A stretch of DNA of 64,000 nucleotides. Origin: Desertimonas sp963786985. Its GTDB lineage: Bacteria; Actinomycetota; Acidimicrobiia; Acidimicrobiales; Ilumatobacteraceae. The position numbers and the translations under genes are program-made. The stretch lies in the NCBI GenBank assembly GCA_963786985.1, contig CAWBBL010000025.1, positions 525,451 to 589,450 on the forward strand, given 5' to 3'. Every line of letters begins with the position of its first letter. Position 1 is the stretch's first letter. A model generated the notes under the pieces. That model saw nothing but the letters and a program-made list of their open reading frames with translations, did no database searches and had not been told where the DNA came from. Positions 37,698 through 48,903 of this stretch are shown here, piece by piece.

Positions 37698-39146
37698 TTA
37701 CTGGTGAACGGACGAGGCAGTTTTCCGCACGCCGGGCTCACCAATCTCGTCTCGCAACGTCGCGAAGGCAGCACGGACCTCGGCAGCCGCCGAGCCTGCC
37801 GGACCGGGCTCCACGACATCTCCGTCACTGAGCCGCCAACGGTCGGCGACCTCGTTGGGGTCGGCCCCGGAAGCCACCGCGGCGGCCTGTACGCATGCTC
37901 CCGTGGCGACCTGCTCCTCGGCCCGCGGCACGAGCACCGCTCGCCCACTGAGGTCGGCGAGGACCTGGCGGTAGGCCCGCGAACGCGCGCCACCACCGAC
38001 CAGGATCAGCCGGCCATCCGCCGGCGCGAACGCCGCGAGTGCATCGAGCCCGTCGAGCAACCCACAGACGACACCCTCGACCGCCGCCCGGGCGAGCTGC
38101 TCACGGCCGACGTCACTGCGGATGCCGCTGAGCACTCCTGTCGCTGATGGGCGGTCGGGGGTGCGCTCGCCGTCGAGGTACGGCAGCAACGTGATCCCGC
38201 CCGCACCGGGGGCGGCGGCGAACACCAGCTCGTCGAACGTCGCATGGTCGACCCCGAGCAGCCGGGCGACGGCGTCGGTCACCTTGGTGGCGTTCAGCGT
38301 GCACACGAGTGGCAAGTGACGTCCGGTGGCGTCGGCGAAGCCGGCGACGATGCCCGACGGGTCAGCCGTTGGGGCGTCGCACACCGAGTACACGGTTCCC
38401 GACGTCCCGATCGACACGGCCACGTCGCCGGAACGCAGTCCGACGCCCAACGCGCCGGCCATGTTGTCGCCCGTCCCTGGTCCGACCATCGCGCCGTTCC
38501 ACTCACCCGCCACTTCACGCGGGCCGAGCACCCTGGGCACGACGTCCGACCAATCTCGATCAGCATCGACGAGCGCCAGCAGATCGGCGCGATAGCTGCC
38601 AGACGCCGCCGACCAGTACCCGGTACCCGAGGCGTCGCCACGGTCGGTCGTCAGCGATCCGGTGAGTCGGAACGTCAGCCAGTCATGCGGCAGCACGACG
38701 TGGGCGAGCCGGGCGAATGACTCCGGCTCGGTTCGGGCGAGCCAGGCCAGCTTGGTGATCGTGAAGCTCGCCACCGGCACCGAACCGCACGCCGCAGCCC
38801 ATGCCGGTCGTCCGCCGGCCAGCCGGTCGGTCAGTGCTGTCGCATCGGGCGCCGACTCCGTGTCGTTCCACAGCTTGGCCGGACGGATGACCTCACGCCG
38901 CTCGTCGAGGGCGACCATCCCGTGCTGTTGCCCACCGACGCTGATCGCCGCGACCGTCGGCGAGCCCGCCTGGTCCCATGCCGACTCGAACGCCGCCCAC
39001 CATGACGCCGGATCCTGCTCGGAGCGCGGCGGCTGGGTCGGCGGATGGGGAGACGAACCGCGCCCGACGACCTCGCCGCTGTCGACGTCGCGGACCTCGA
39101 CCTTGGTGGCGCTGGTCGACGAGTCGACGCCGGCGACGAGGGTCAC
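37698..39146 (-). CDS. xylB: Xylulokinase (FGGY family)
   Basis: Phosphorylates D-xylulose, the second step of xylose use. 482 residues: LVAGVDSSTSATKVEVRDVD (phosphate loop), AISVGGQQHGMVALDERREV with the xylulokinase-type QQHG, KLWNDTESAPDA, DRGDASGTGYWSAASGSY with the catalytic Asp, GDNMAGALGVGLRSGDVAVS, GTSGTVYSV, and LILVGGGARSRAYRQVLADL. QQHGMV and the xylA neighbour distinguish it from glycerol kinase at 7.8 kb. Start GTG 39146 is 105 bases after xylA, and the gap contains a large inverted repeat that may set the xylA/xylB ratio. Confidence 0.93.
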   Translation of the reverse strand: MTLVAGVDSSTSATKVEVRDVDSGEVVGRGSSPHPPTQPPRSEQDPASWWAAFESAWDQAGSPTVAAISVGGQQHGMVALDERREVIRPAKLWNDTESAPDATALTDRLAGGRPAWAAACGSVPVASFTITKLAWLARTEPESFARLAHVVLPHDWLTFRLTGSLTTDRGDASGTGYWSAASGSYRADLLALVDADRDWSDVVPRVLGPREVAGEWNGAMVGPGTGDNMAGALGVGLRSGDVAVSIGTSGTVYSVCDAPTADPSGIVAGFADATGRHLPLVCTLNATKVTDAVARLLGVDHATFDELVFAAAPGAGGITLLPYLDGERTPDRPSATGVLSGIRSDVGREQLARAAVEGVVCGLLDGLDALAAFAPADGRLILVGGGARSRAYRQVLADLSGRAVLVPRAEEQVATGACVQAAAVASGADPNEVADRWRLSDGDVVEPGPAGSAAAEVRAAFATLRDEIGEPGVRKTASSVHQ

Positions 39147-39160
39147 GACAACTCAGCGAT

Positions 39161-39231
39161 CTGGGGAAGATTCGTGTCGACGTGTGACACGATTCTTCCC
39201 CAGAAGGGCGATTGACACGGATCTTCCCCAG
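39161..39231. repeat. Three-copy 18-base motif between xylA and xylB
   Basis: CTGGGGAAGATTCGTGTC (39161-39178) is followed after 7 bases by its inverted copy GACACGATTCTTCCCCAG (39186-39203; one mismatch) and, 10 bases on, by GACACGGATCTTCCCCAG (39214-39231). The first copy can pair with either of the others, giving two mutually exclusive hairpins in the xylA-xylB mRNA. Confidence 0.75.
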
Positions 39232-39251
39232 ATGGAGGGCAACGGGTCGAC

Positions 39252-40592
39252 CTAGCGGACGCGGGCGATGTGGCGGTTGACGAGGTTTTCCAGGCGCTCC
39301 TGGCCGCCGGACACGCGCGCCGGCTCGCCGGTGTCGAACGCCCGCTCGTGCAGTGCGGCGAGGTCCGTCGAGCCGTCGAGGATCGAGCGGCCGAGCTCGC
39401 CCTCCCACCCCGCGTAGCGGGCGTCGCGGTTGGCGTCGAGGTCCCCGAGCACGGCGTCGGCACAGAGCAGCGCCCGGGCCATCGTGTCCATCCCGCCGAT
39501 GTGTCCGTGGAACAAGTCGACGCGATCGATCGACTGGCGGCGCAGCTTGGTGTCGAAGTTCAGGCCGCCGGTGGTGAACCCGCCACCGCGCAGGATCTCG
39601 ACCATCCCGAGGGTCATTTGCTCGACCGAACCGGGGAAGCGGTCGAGGTCCCACCCGAGGCGGTCGTCACCGGAGTTGGCGTCGATCGAACCGAAGATCC
39701 CGGCGTTGACGGCCGTGGCGACCTCGTGGGCGAAGTCGTGGCCCGAGAGGGTCGCGTGGTTGACCTCGATGTTGACCTTGATCTCGTCGGCCAGGTCGTA
39801 GCGCTGCAGGAACGCGTGGACCGTGGCGACGTCGTAGTCGTACTGGTGCTTGGTCGGTTCGCACGGCTTCGGCTCGAGGAGGATCGTCCCCCCGAAGCCG
39901 ATGCGCTGCTTGTGCTCGACGACCATCGTCAGGAATCGGGCGAGGTGGTCGAGCTCCTTGCGCAAGTCGGTGTTGAGCAACGTGTCGTAACCCTCGCGGC
40001 CACCCCACAGGACGTAGTTGTGGCCGCCCAGCCGGTGCGTCGCTTCCAGGCAATGGGCGACCTGGGCTGCGGCGTAGGCGAACAGGTCGGGGTCCGGGTT
40101 GGTCGCTGCGCCGGCCTGGTAGCGCGGGTGGGAGAACAGGTTCGCCGTCCCCCACAGCAGCTCGACGCCCGTGCGCTGCTGGTGCTCGGCGGCGGCATCG
40201 ACCATTTCGTCGAGCAGCGCCGCCGACTCCTTGAACGAGGCGCCCTCCGGGGCGATGTCGCGATCGTGGAAGCAGTAGAACGGCACCCCGAGCTTGACGA
40301 AGAACTCGAACGCCGCGTCCATCTTCTGCTTGGCAGCTTCGATCGGATCGGCGGACGGGGCGAACGTCGGGTGCCAGGGGCGGTCGAGGGTACCGGCCCC
40401 GAAGATGTCGAAGCCGTCCCAGTTGAATGAGTGCCAGTAGCACACGGCAAAGCGCAGATGGTCTTCCATCCGCCGGCCGGCGACGATCCGGTCGGCGTCG
40501 TACCAGTGAAACGCCAACGGATTGTCGCTGTCGGGGCCCTCGTAGGAAATGGGGTCGCTGATGTCGTTGAAGAACTCGGTCATTGCGTTCAT
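39252..40592 (-). CDS. xylA: Xylose isomerase
   Basis: Interconverts D-xylose and D-xylulose. 446 residues. Metal and catalytic motifs in order: FYCFHDRDIAPEG (His and Asp of the ring-opening pair), YVLWGGREGYDTLLNTD, GTILLEPKPCEPTKHQYDYD (metal Glu and Lys), IEVNHATLSGHDFAHEV and IDANSGDDRLGWDLDRFP with the remaining Asp/His ligands. It has the longer class II type layout with an N-terminal extension. ATG 40592 or ATG 40583 may start it. It follows the GH3 gene by 13 bases, so the two are cotranscribed. Confidence 0.95.
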   Translation of the reverse strand: MNAMTEFFNDISDPISYEGPDSDNPLAFHWYDADRIVAGRRMEDHLRFAVCYWHSFNWDGFDIFGAGTLDRPWHPTFAPSADPIEAAKQKMDAAFEFFVKLGVPFYCFHDRDIAPEGASFKESAALLDEMVDAAAEHQQRTGVELLWGTANLFSHPRYQAGAATNPDPDLFAYAAAQVAHCLEATHRLGGHNYVLWGGREGYDTLLNTDLRKELDHLARFLTMVVEHKQRIGFGGTILLEPKPCEPTKHQYDYDVATVHAFLQRYDLADEIKVNIEVNHATLSGHDFAHEVATAVNAGIFGSIDANSGDDRLGWDLDRFPGSVEQMTLGMVEILRGGGFTTGGLNFDTKLRRQSIDRVDLFHGHIGGMDTMARALLCADAVLGDLDANRDARYAGWEGELGRSILDGSTDLAALHERAFDTGEPARVSGGQERLENLVNRHIARVR

Positions 40593-40605
40593 CCTCGCAG
40601 ATCGA

Positions 40606-42975
<2,370 letters not shown>

Positions 42976-43048
42976 GGAAACACCAGTAACAGGTGCGAGC
43001 GACCGAGCGCCAGCGCCGCGTGCGTGGCCGAACGAAGTCTCGGAGCGG

Positions 43049-44083
43049 TCACAAGCGGCCTCCGTGGCCGGGGAACGGAGTGACGATTCTTCGGCATGAC
43101 TGACGAACGACGAGTTTCGTCGGCAGAGTGACCTGCCGAGGTCGATCGGTGACCCCGTTGAGCAGATCGACGAGCATCCGCACAGCTTCTTCTCCCATCG
43201 TCTGGATCGACTGATCGATCGTGGTCAGCGGCGGATCGGTGAGCGCCGACTCGGGGATGTTGTCGAAACCGATCACCGACACGTCGTCGGGGACCGACAG
43301 TCCGAGCGAGCGGGCGACGTTCATCGTCTGGATCGCCGACAGGTCGTTGGCCGCGAAGATCGCCGTTGGCGGGTCGGCGAGCTCCAGCAACTGGCGGGCG
43401 GGCTCGAGCGACGTCTCGAGCTCATACCCGCCGACGCGGTACAAGCTCGGGTCCGCTTCGATGCCGGCGGTGGCCAGGGCGTCGTAATAGCCCTGCTCGC
43501 GCAGCCGAGCCGAGTCGAGGTCGGGGCGGCCGGCGAGGAAGCCGATCCGCCGGTGGCCGAGGTCGATGAGATGGTCGGTGGCGGTGATCGCCCCAGTCAG
43601 GTTGTCGGCATGCACGTTGGGCATCGTCGAGGCACCGGTGTGCGGGTCGACGGCGACGATCAGCCCTCCTTCCCCGAGGTCGTCGACGGTCGGGGTGACG
43701 AGGATGATCCCGTCGGTCAAGGTGCCACTCAGGCGGGACACGTTGCGACGTTCCCAGCCGGCGTGCTCGACGCCGTGACCGCTGCCGGAGTACACGATCA
43801 GCTCGTAGCCCGACGTCTTGATCGCCCGTGCCGCCCCCTTGAGCAGTTCGGCACTGAACGGCTCGATGTCGGCGACGAGAATCCCGACGACGTGAGTGCG
43901 GTGGCTGCGCAGGCTGCGGGCGATCAGGCTCGATTCGTACCCCAGATCACTGACCACGGCCTTGACCCGGCTCGCCGTCGCGGACGACACGCCATAGCGG
44001 TCGTTGATGACCTTGGAAACGGTGGCCACCGACACCCCGGCGGCCTCGGCGACGTCCCCGATCGTCACGCGGCGCTGCGGCAT
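43049..44083 (-). CDS. LacI-family transcription regulator of the xyloside locus
   Basis: 344 residues. HTH at the N-terminus (VTIGDVAEAAGVSVATVSKV then INDRYGVSSATASRVK with the hinge helix), then a periplasmic-binding-protein-like sensor domain (HVVGILVADIEPFSAELLKG; LIDLGHRRIGFLAGRPDLDS; VPDDVSVIGFDNIPESALTD). Such proteins bind a sugar and repress nearby uptake and hydrolase genes. A 14-base palindrome of LacI type lies 41 bases before its start, between it and the divergent binding-protein gene, so autoregulation plus transporter control is likely. The GH3 gene starts 73 bases downstream on the same strand. Confidence 0.92.
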   Translation of the reverse strand: MPQRRVTIGDVAEAAGVSVATVSKVINDRYGVSSATASRVKAVVSDLGYESSLIARSLRSHRTHVVGILVADIEPFSAELLKGAARAIKTSGYELIVYSGSGHGVEHAGWERRNVSRLSGTLTDGIILVTPTVDDLGEGGLIVAVDPHTGASTMPNVHADNLTGAITATDHLIDLGHRRIGFLAGRPDLDSARLREQGYYDALATAGIEADPSLYRVGGYELETSLEPARQLLELADPPTAIFAANDLSAIQTMNVARSLGLSVPDDVSVIGFDNIPESALTDPPLTTIDQSIQTMGEEAVRMLVDLLNGVTDRPRQVTLPTKLVVRQSCRRIVTPFPGHGGRL

Positions 44084-44124
44084 GGCGGCCGAGCTTAGTC
44101 AGCAGTGTAGAACGGTGTCGAGAA

Positions 44125-44138
44125 CGTTATCGATAACG
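44125..44138. promoter_or_regulatory. LacI-type operator palindrome
   Basis: CGTTATCGATAACG is a perfect 14-base palindrome centred on CG, as preferred by LacI-family proteins. It lies between the divergent regulator and sugar-ABC genes and ends one base before a TTGACA -35 hexamer (44140-44145). Confidence 0.75.
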
Positions 44139-44139
44139 A

Positions 44140-44145
44140 TTGACA
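44140..44145 (+). promoter_or_regulatory. -35 box of the sugar ABC operon
   Basis: TTGACA directly beside the palindrome; a -10 would fall near 44163-44169 (GAGGCT is the nearest weak match). Confidence 0.45.
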
Positions 44146-44213
44146 CCATGCCGTGACGTGTGCGAGGCTTTGCGCGAGTCAGTCAGCTAGGTCAAACAAG
44201 GGGGAACTGATCC

Positions 44214-45526
44214 ATGCAACGCACCCGCGCCCGATTCGGGCTACTTCTCGGTGCCCTCACCCTCGTCGGGGCATCCGCCGGGCTCGCCACCTCGGCGGCG
44301 TCGGCCTCTGGCGAACCGGTCGAGATCGATTGGTGGCACATCCAGATCAACGAGCCCGACGTGTCGAACTGGCAGGCGATGGCCGACGCCTACATGGCCG
44401 AGAACCCGAACGTCACGATCAACATCACGGTGATGGAGAACGAGGCGTACAAGGCGGCGCTGCAGACCAACGTGCAGGCCGGCGACGTCCCCGACCTGTT
44501 CCAGTCGTGGGGCGGCGGCGTGCTGCGCGACCAGGTCGAAGCCGGCGCCGTGCAGGACATCACCGAGGCATCGGCGGAGTACCTCGACGCCCTGAGCCCG
44601 GGGGCCGCCGGACTGTTCAACATCGACGGCGTCCAGTACGGGCTGCCGTACAACCAGAGCATCGTCGGCATGTGGTACAACAAGACCCTGTTCGCCGAGG
44701 CCGGCATCGACGCACCTCCGGCGACGTGGGCCGAGTTGCTCGAGGACGTGCAGACGCTGAAGGACGCCGGCATCACGCCGATCGCCGTCGGCGCCGGCGA
44801 CAAGTGGCCGGCGCACTTCTGGTACTCGTACCTGATGGTCCGCCTCGGCGGTGCCGAGGGGATGAACCAGATCGCCGCCGACAACAACTTCAGCGTCCCC
44901 GCCGTCGTCGGGGCCGGTGAGCACGTCGCCGAGCTGGTCGCCATGGAGCCGTTCCAGGAAGGGTTCCTCGGCAGCCACCTGGGACGCTCCCGACGGTGAG
45001 TCCGGCGTGATGGCCAGCCAGGGCGCGGCGATGGACCTGATGGGGAGTTGGGGGCTCGGCGCCTTCCGGAACCAGGCAGGTCTCGCCGACCAACCGGAGA
45101 CACCGCTGCCGTTCGAGATCGGGTGGTTCCCGTTCCCGGAGGTCGAAGGCGGAGCCGGAGCGCCGACCGACGCCTTCGGCGGCGGCGACGGGTTCATCGT
45201 CGGCAAGGACGCCCCACCGGAGACGGTCGACTTCCTCGGCTTCCTCACCAACGTCGAGAACCAGCGGACGTGGGGAACGCGTGAGCGGGATCCCGGCGAA
45301 CATCGAGGCCACCGCCGTCATCACCGAGACTCCGGCTGCCGATGGCCCGGTGATGCAGACAGTTCTCGACTCGCTGACCGGCGCGACGTTCATGCAGCTG
45401 TTCCTCGACCAGTTCTTCACGGCCGAAGTCGGTGCCCAGGTCAACGACCAGACGGCGCTGCTCTTCGCCGGTGAGACGACGCCCGAGGATGCCGCAGCCG
45501 CCATCACGGCGACAGCCGGAGGCTGA
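44214..45526 (+). CDS. Sugar ABC transporter substrate-binding protein, two frameshifts
   Basis: Family 1 extracellular solute-binding protein, about 437 residues when rebuilt. ATG 44214 follows AGGGGGAACTGATCC. Signal peptide to ASASGEPVE, then EIDWWHIQINEPDVSNWQAM, DLFQSWGGGVLRDQVEAGAV and YGLPYNQSIVGMWYNKTLFA. Near 44975 the frame is lost (FLGSHLGRS then stop at 44999); the next frame continues TWDAPDGESGVMASQGAAMD and GGDGFIVGKDAPPETVDFLG. Near 45280 it is lost again and SGIPANIEATAVITETPAAD to AAAAITATAGG continues in a third frame. No stop lies inside the rebuilt path. Whether these indels are real is open. First gene of a three-gene transporter divergent from LacI; the ATP-binding subunit is not nearby, as is usual for this family. 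Confidence 0.8.
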
Positions 45527-45549
45527 CCCGCCGACGGGATCATCGCGAC

Positions 45550-45580
45550 TGAGGTGGGAGGCGTCTGGCCTCCCACCTCA
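45550..45580 (+). terminator. 12-bp perfect hairpin between binding protein and permease
   Basis: TGAGGTGGGAGG (45550-45561), 7-base loop, CCTCCCACCTCA (45569-45580). Hairpins here in sugar ABC operons often protect or end the binding-protein message so that it is made in excess over the permeases. Confidence 0.7.
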
Positions 45581-45595
45581 CGCGATTCTGATGCT

Positions 45596-46579
45596 GTGAC
45601 GACCTCGTCCCCCCTTCCAACTGCGACGTCTGCTGCGTCACCTCCGCCCGCCGGCAGGAAGCCGCGCGGCGGCAAGCGCCAGGCGCATCACCCGCGGCAT
45701 CTCCTGGCCGGCGATCGTCGTCTTCCTGCTTCCGGCGATCGCCCTCTACCTCGCGTTCGTCGTCTATCCGATCGTCCAGAGCACGCGCTACAGCCTCTAC
45801 GACTGGAACGGGCTCGAGCCGCTCACCGACTTCGTCGGGCTCGACAACTTCCGCCGCGCCTTCTCCGATGACCTGTTCCGCGACGCCCTCCGGCACAACG
45901 GGGTCATCATCGCCCTGTCACTGTTGCTGCAGATCCCGTTCGCCCTCGGCCTGGCCCTGCTGCTCAACGTCAAGCTCCCCGGTCGGGCGCTACTGCGCAC
46001 GATGTTCTTCGCCCCGTACATCCTGTCCGAGGTCGTCACCGCCGTCGTGTGGCGCCAGATCCTGCGACCCGACGGGCTGCTCGACCAGGGCCTGACCGCG
46101 ATCGGTGCAGAGGGGCTGATCCACGAGTGGCTCGGCAACCCCGACATCGTCCTCTACAGCCTGTTCTTCGTGATCTCGTGGAAGTACTTCGGCTTCCACA
46201 TGATCCTCATCCTCGCCGGCCTCCAGCAGATCCCCAAGGAGCTCAACGAGGCCGCGCTCGATCGACGGCGCATCGCCGTGGCAGCGCTTCCGATACGTGA
46301 CGCTCCCGCTGCTCGGCCCGACGATCCGCGTGTCCGTGTTCCTGTCGATCATCGGCGCCCTCCAGCTGTTCGACCTCGTGTGGGTCACCACCAGGGGCGG
46401 ACCGATCGGGGCGTCGTCGACGATGGCGACGTTCCTCTACGAGCAGTTCAGGCGGGGGCCTGTTCGGCTACGCAAGCGCCGTTTCGATCGTCATCTTCGG
46501 ACTGTGTCTGGGCGTTGCCCTCGCCTACCAGCGCTTCGTGATGCGACGCGACCTGCGGGGAAGTGGTTTCGTTGCGTAG
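45596..46579 (+). CDS. Sugar ABC transporter permease (MalF type), three frameshifts
   Basis: Rebuilt length about 327 residues from GTG 45596. A Pro/Ala-rich N-terminus leads, after a frame change near 45680, to ITRGISWPAIVVFLLPAIAL, DNFRRAFSDDLFRDALRHNG, FALGLALLLNVKLPGRALLR and the helices of a MalF-type permease. The EAA loop is broken near 46262: KELNEAALD then another frame gives DGASPWQRFRYVTLPLLGPT, where an extra G would explain the shift. A third change near 46455 leads to GLFGYASAVSIVIFGLCLGV and RFVMRRDLRGSGFVA with a stop at 46577-46579. All pieces are in family order. Confidence 0.78.
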
Positions 46580-47404
46580 CCGGCGCCTGCTGACCAACGT
46601 CGCGCTCTATCTCGTCGCGTTCGTCGTGCTCGCCGTCGTCATCATCCCGCTGACGTTCTCGATCCTCGGCGGGTTCCGCACCAACAACCAGCTCGTCGAG
46701 GACCCGGTCGGTCTACCCAACCCGTGGGTGGGCATCAACTACACGTCGATCCTCACCGTCCGGAGCGTTCTGGCGCCAGGTCCGCAACAGCACGGTCATC
46801 GCCCTGCTCACCATGGCGATCGTGCTGCCGGCCGCTTCGCTGGCCGCCTACGTCATCGCCCGCTACACCTTCAAGGGCCGCGAGCTCGTCTACGGTCTGT
46901 TCACCCTCGGTCTGTTGTTCCCGGTCGCGGTCGCCATCACGCCGCTGTTCATCGTCCTGCGCCAGGTCGGCCTGCTCAGCAATCCGCTGGGGGTCGCCCT
47001 GCCGCAGGCGGCATTCGGGCTGCCGATCGCGATCATCGTGATGCGGCCGTTCTTCCGGGCGATCCCGAACGAGCTGCAGGACGCTGCCGCCATCGACGGC
47101 TGCGGACCGTTCCGCTTCTACTGGTCGGTCATGCTCCCGCTGTCACGTCCGGTGCTCAGCACGATCGCCGTCATCACCATCGTCGGCAGCTGGAACGCCT
47201 TCTTCCTCCCGCTGCTCGTGCTCATCGACCCGAGCCAGCACACGCTGCCGATCGGAGTCAACAACATCTCTGCGCAGTACACGACCGACTACTCCCGCGT
47301 GCTCGCGTACACCTCGCTGGCGATGGTCCCCGCCCTCGCTGTTCTACGCCGTCGCCGAGCGCCAGATCATCGGCGGGCTGACGGCCGGCGCCGTCAAGGA
47401 GTGA
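46563..47404 (+). CDS. Sugar ABC transporter permease (MalG type), two frameshifts
   Basis: Overlaps the previous gene by 17 bases (GTG 46563; TTG 46572 possible). Rebuilt length about 280 residues, normal for MalG/CymG permeases. NVALYLVAFVVLAVVIIPLT and ILGGFRTNNQLVEDPVGLPN open it; near 46765 the frame changes to SGAFWRQVRNSTVIALLTMA. The EAA-loop region is intact (AIPNELQDAAAIDGCGPFRF). Near 47335 a second change gives LFYAVAERQIIGGLTAGAVK before the TGA at 47402-47404. Together with the two preceding genes this makes seven frame changes in 3.2 kb. Confidence 0.78.
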
Positions 47405-47426
47405 TCGCGGCTGACAGGATGAACGC

Positions 47427-48203
47427 GTGCCGACATCGCTGACGTTCTCCGAGCATCTCGATGCGCTCGAAACCAGCGGTGGGCGACTTGCCGAGTTCGC
47501 CCTCGAAGCCGGATTGGACGTCGCAGTGCCGACGTGCCCGGCCTGGACCACCGATGCACTCGTGGCCCACCAGGCGATGGTCCACCGTTGGGCGGCCGCC
47601 CACGTCCGCGGCGACGACCCTGACGTCATTCCCAGCCAAACCGAGATCCGGACCACCGTCGACGACCTCGTCGGCTATTACCGCGACGGTCACGGCGCCC
47701 TGCTCGCCACGTTCCATGACGCGGCGCCGGATCTCGAGGCGATGACGTTTCTCAAGGACGCGCCGGCGCCACGTGACTTCTGGGCCCGGCGCCAGGCCCA
47801 CGAAACGACGATCCACATGATCGACGCCCTCGCCGCGGTGCTCGGCCGGCAACCGACGGCGAGCGAAGCTGGCATCGCCCCGGCTGTGGCCATCGATGGG
47901 ATCGACGAGCTGCTGCGCGGTTTCTTCACCCGTGGGCGTTCGAAGCTGTACGACGGGGACGAGTACACGATCGCGGTGTGCCCGACCGACAGCGAGCGCC
48001 GCTGGATCGTCCGTGTCGCCGAACGGTTGACCGTGGAACCCGACGACGCGGCAGGCGACGTCGAGGTCGCCGACGCGGTGATCTCGGGCACCAGCACCGA
48101 GCTGTACCTCGCCCTCTGGAACCGCGGCGACGAGGTCGCCGCGAGCGGCCGTGACGACGTCCTCGGTCGCTGGCGGACCGCGCAGCGCGTCAGCTGGAGC
48201 TGA
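47427..48203 (+). CDS. Maleylpyruvate-isomerase-family mycothiol-dependent enzyme
   Basis: 258 residues from GTG 47427. N-terminal DinB/MDMPI helical bundle: DVAVPTCPAWTTDALVAHQA, VHRWAAAHVRGDDPD and FWARRQAHETTIHMIDALAA, which supplies the His/Glu metal ligands (HQAMVH; AHETTIH). The C-terminal domain ends VISGTSTELYLALWNRGDEV as in the family. Members use mycothiol, the actinobacterial thiol, for isomerase or transferase reactions; most have no assigned substrate. Starts 23 bases after the permease gene, perhaps read through from it. Confidence 0.82.
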   Translation: MPTSLTFSEHLDALETSGGRLAEFALEAGLDVAVPTCPAWTTDALVAHQAMVHRWAAAHVRGDDPDVIPSQTEIRTTVDDLVGYYRDGHGALLATFHDAAPDLEAMTFLKDAPAPRDFWARRQAHETTIHMIDALAAVLGRQPTASEAGIAPAVAIDGIDELLRGFFTRGRSKLYDGDEYTIAVCPTDSERRWIVRVAERLTVEPDDAAGDVEVADAVISGTSTELYLALWNRGDEVAASGRDDVLGRWRTAQRVSWS

Positions 48204-48420
48204 CGGGGGCCGTTCAGCCGTCGACGAAGGCCGTCTTGGTCCGCCGCGGTGACATGTGGTCAGCCCTCCGTTCGCCGTCTGACGCGGCGACGTCGCTGGA
48301 TCGCCAGCGTCGCAGCAGATGCTGCCTGGATCGTCACGACGTTGACGGCGAGAACCGACAAGGCACCGAGACCGTTCTGGTCGCCTTGCACTGGTCAACA
48401 CCGCTGACCCGCAGACCGGA

Positions 48421-48454
48421 GCCAATTGTGAGCAAGATCTTGCTCACAAATGGC
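48421..48454. terminator. 34-base near-perfect palindrome without loop
   Basis: TTGTGAGCAAGA/TCTTGCTCACAA (48426-48449) is a perfect 24-base palindrome, extended by GCCA/TGGC with one mismatch. It lies between the convergent ends of the MDMPI-like gene and the small minus-strand gene. It could be a two-way terminator or a protein-binding site. The rest of the 287-base gap holds nothing else I can support. Confidence 0.65.
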
Positions 48455-48490
48455 CCTGGAACGAATCGCCCCCAGATGTGGGGAGGCGGG

Positions 48491-48768
48491 TTACAGGTAC
48501 TGGCCGGTGGCGACCCGCTCGATCGCCCGTCCGCCGTGGGCTCCTCGGCCTGCCCGGCCGCCGTGAGGGTACGGATGAACACGATCCGCTCGCCCTTCTT
48601 GCCGGAGATCCTCGCCCGGTCGTCGGGGTTCGTGGTGTTCGGCAGATCCTCCCGTACGATCGTCGTCCGGCCGATCGTCAGGTGACGAACGCCCGCCGCC
48701 CCGGACCAGCCGGCGACTGGCCACGACCACTCGTTCGGACGTGGCGCAAAGGCTCGCAGCTGCAACAC
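48491..48768 (-). CDS. Small hypothetical protein, probable frameshift near its 3' end
   Basis: GTG 48768 follows GGAAGGATAGGGATTC. The frame reads LQLRAFAPRPNEWSWPVAGW, then LTIGRTTIVREDLPNTTNPD and SGKKGERIVFIRTLTAAGQA. After EEPTADGR it becomes Ser/Pro-rich, while the neighbouring frame gives AIERVATGQYL and a stop at 48493-48491. The total of 278 bases is not a multiple of three, so one base is probably lost or gained near 48530 in a GGGC stretch. About 92 residues if rebuilt. Family not recognised. Composition of the first 80 residues is protein-like. Confidence 0.5.
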
Positions 48769-48903
48769 GAATCCCTATCCTTCCCTGTCGGTTCGATGAC
48801 GAGCGAGTGCTTCGATCGTGACGACCGCCGGTGCCCGAGTCGGACAGTCGTGCCGATGATGCGCTCTAATGGGGACTCCATCGAGGTAGGGAGGGCTCCG
48901 ATC

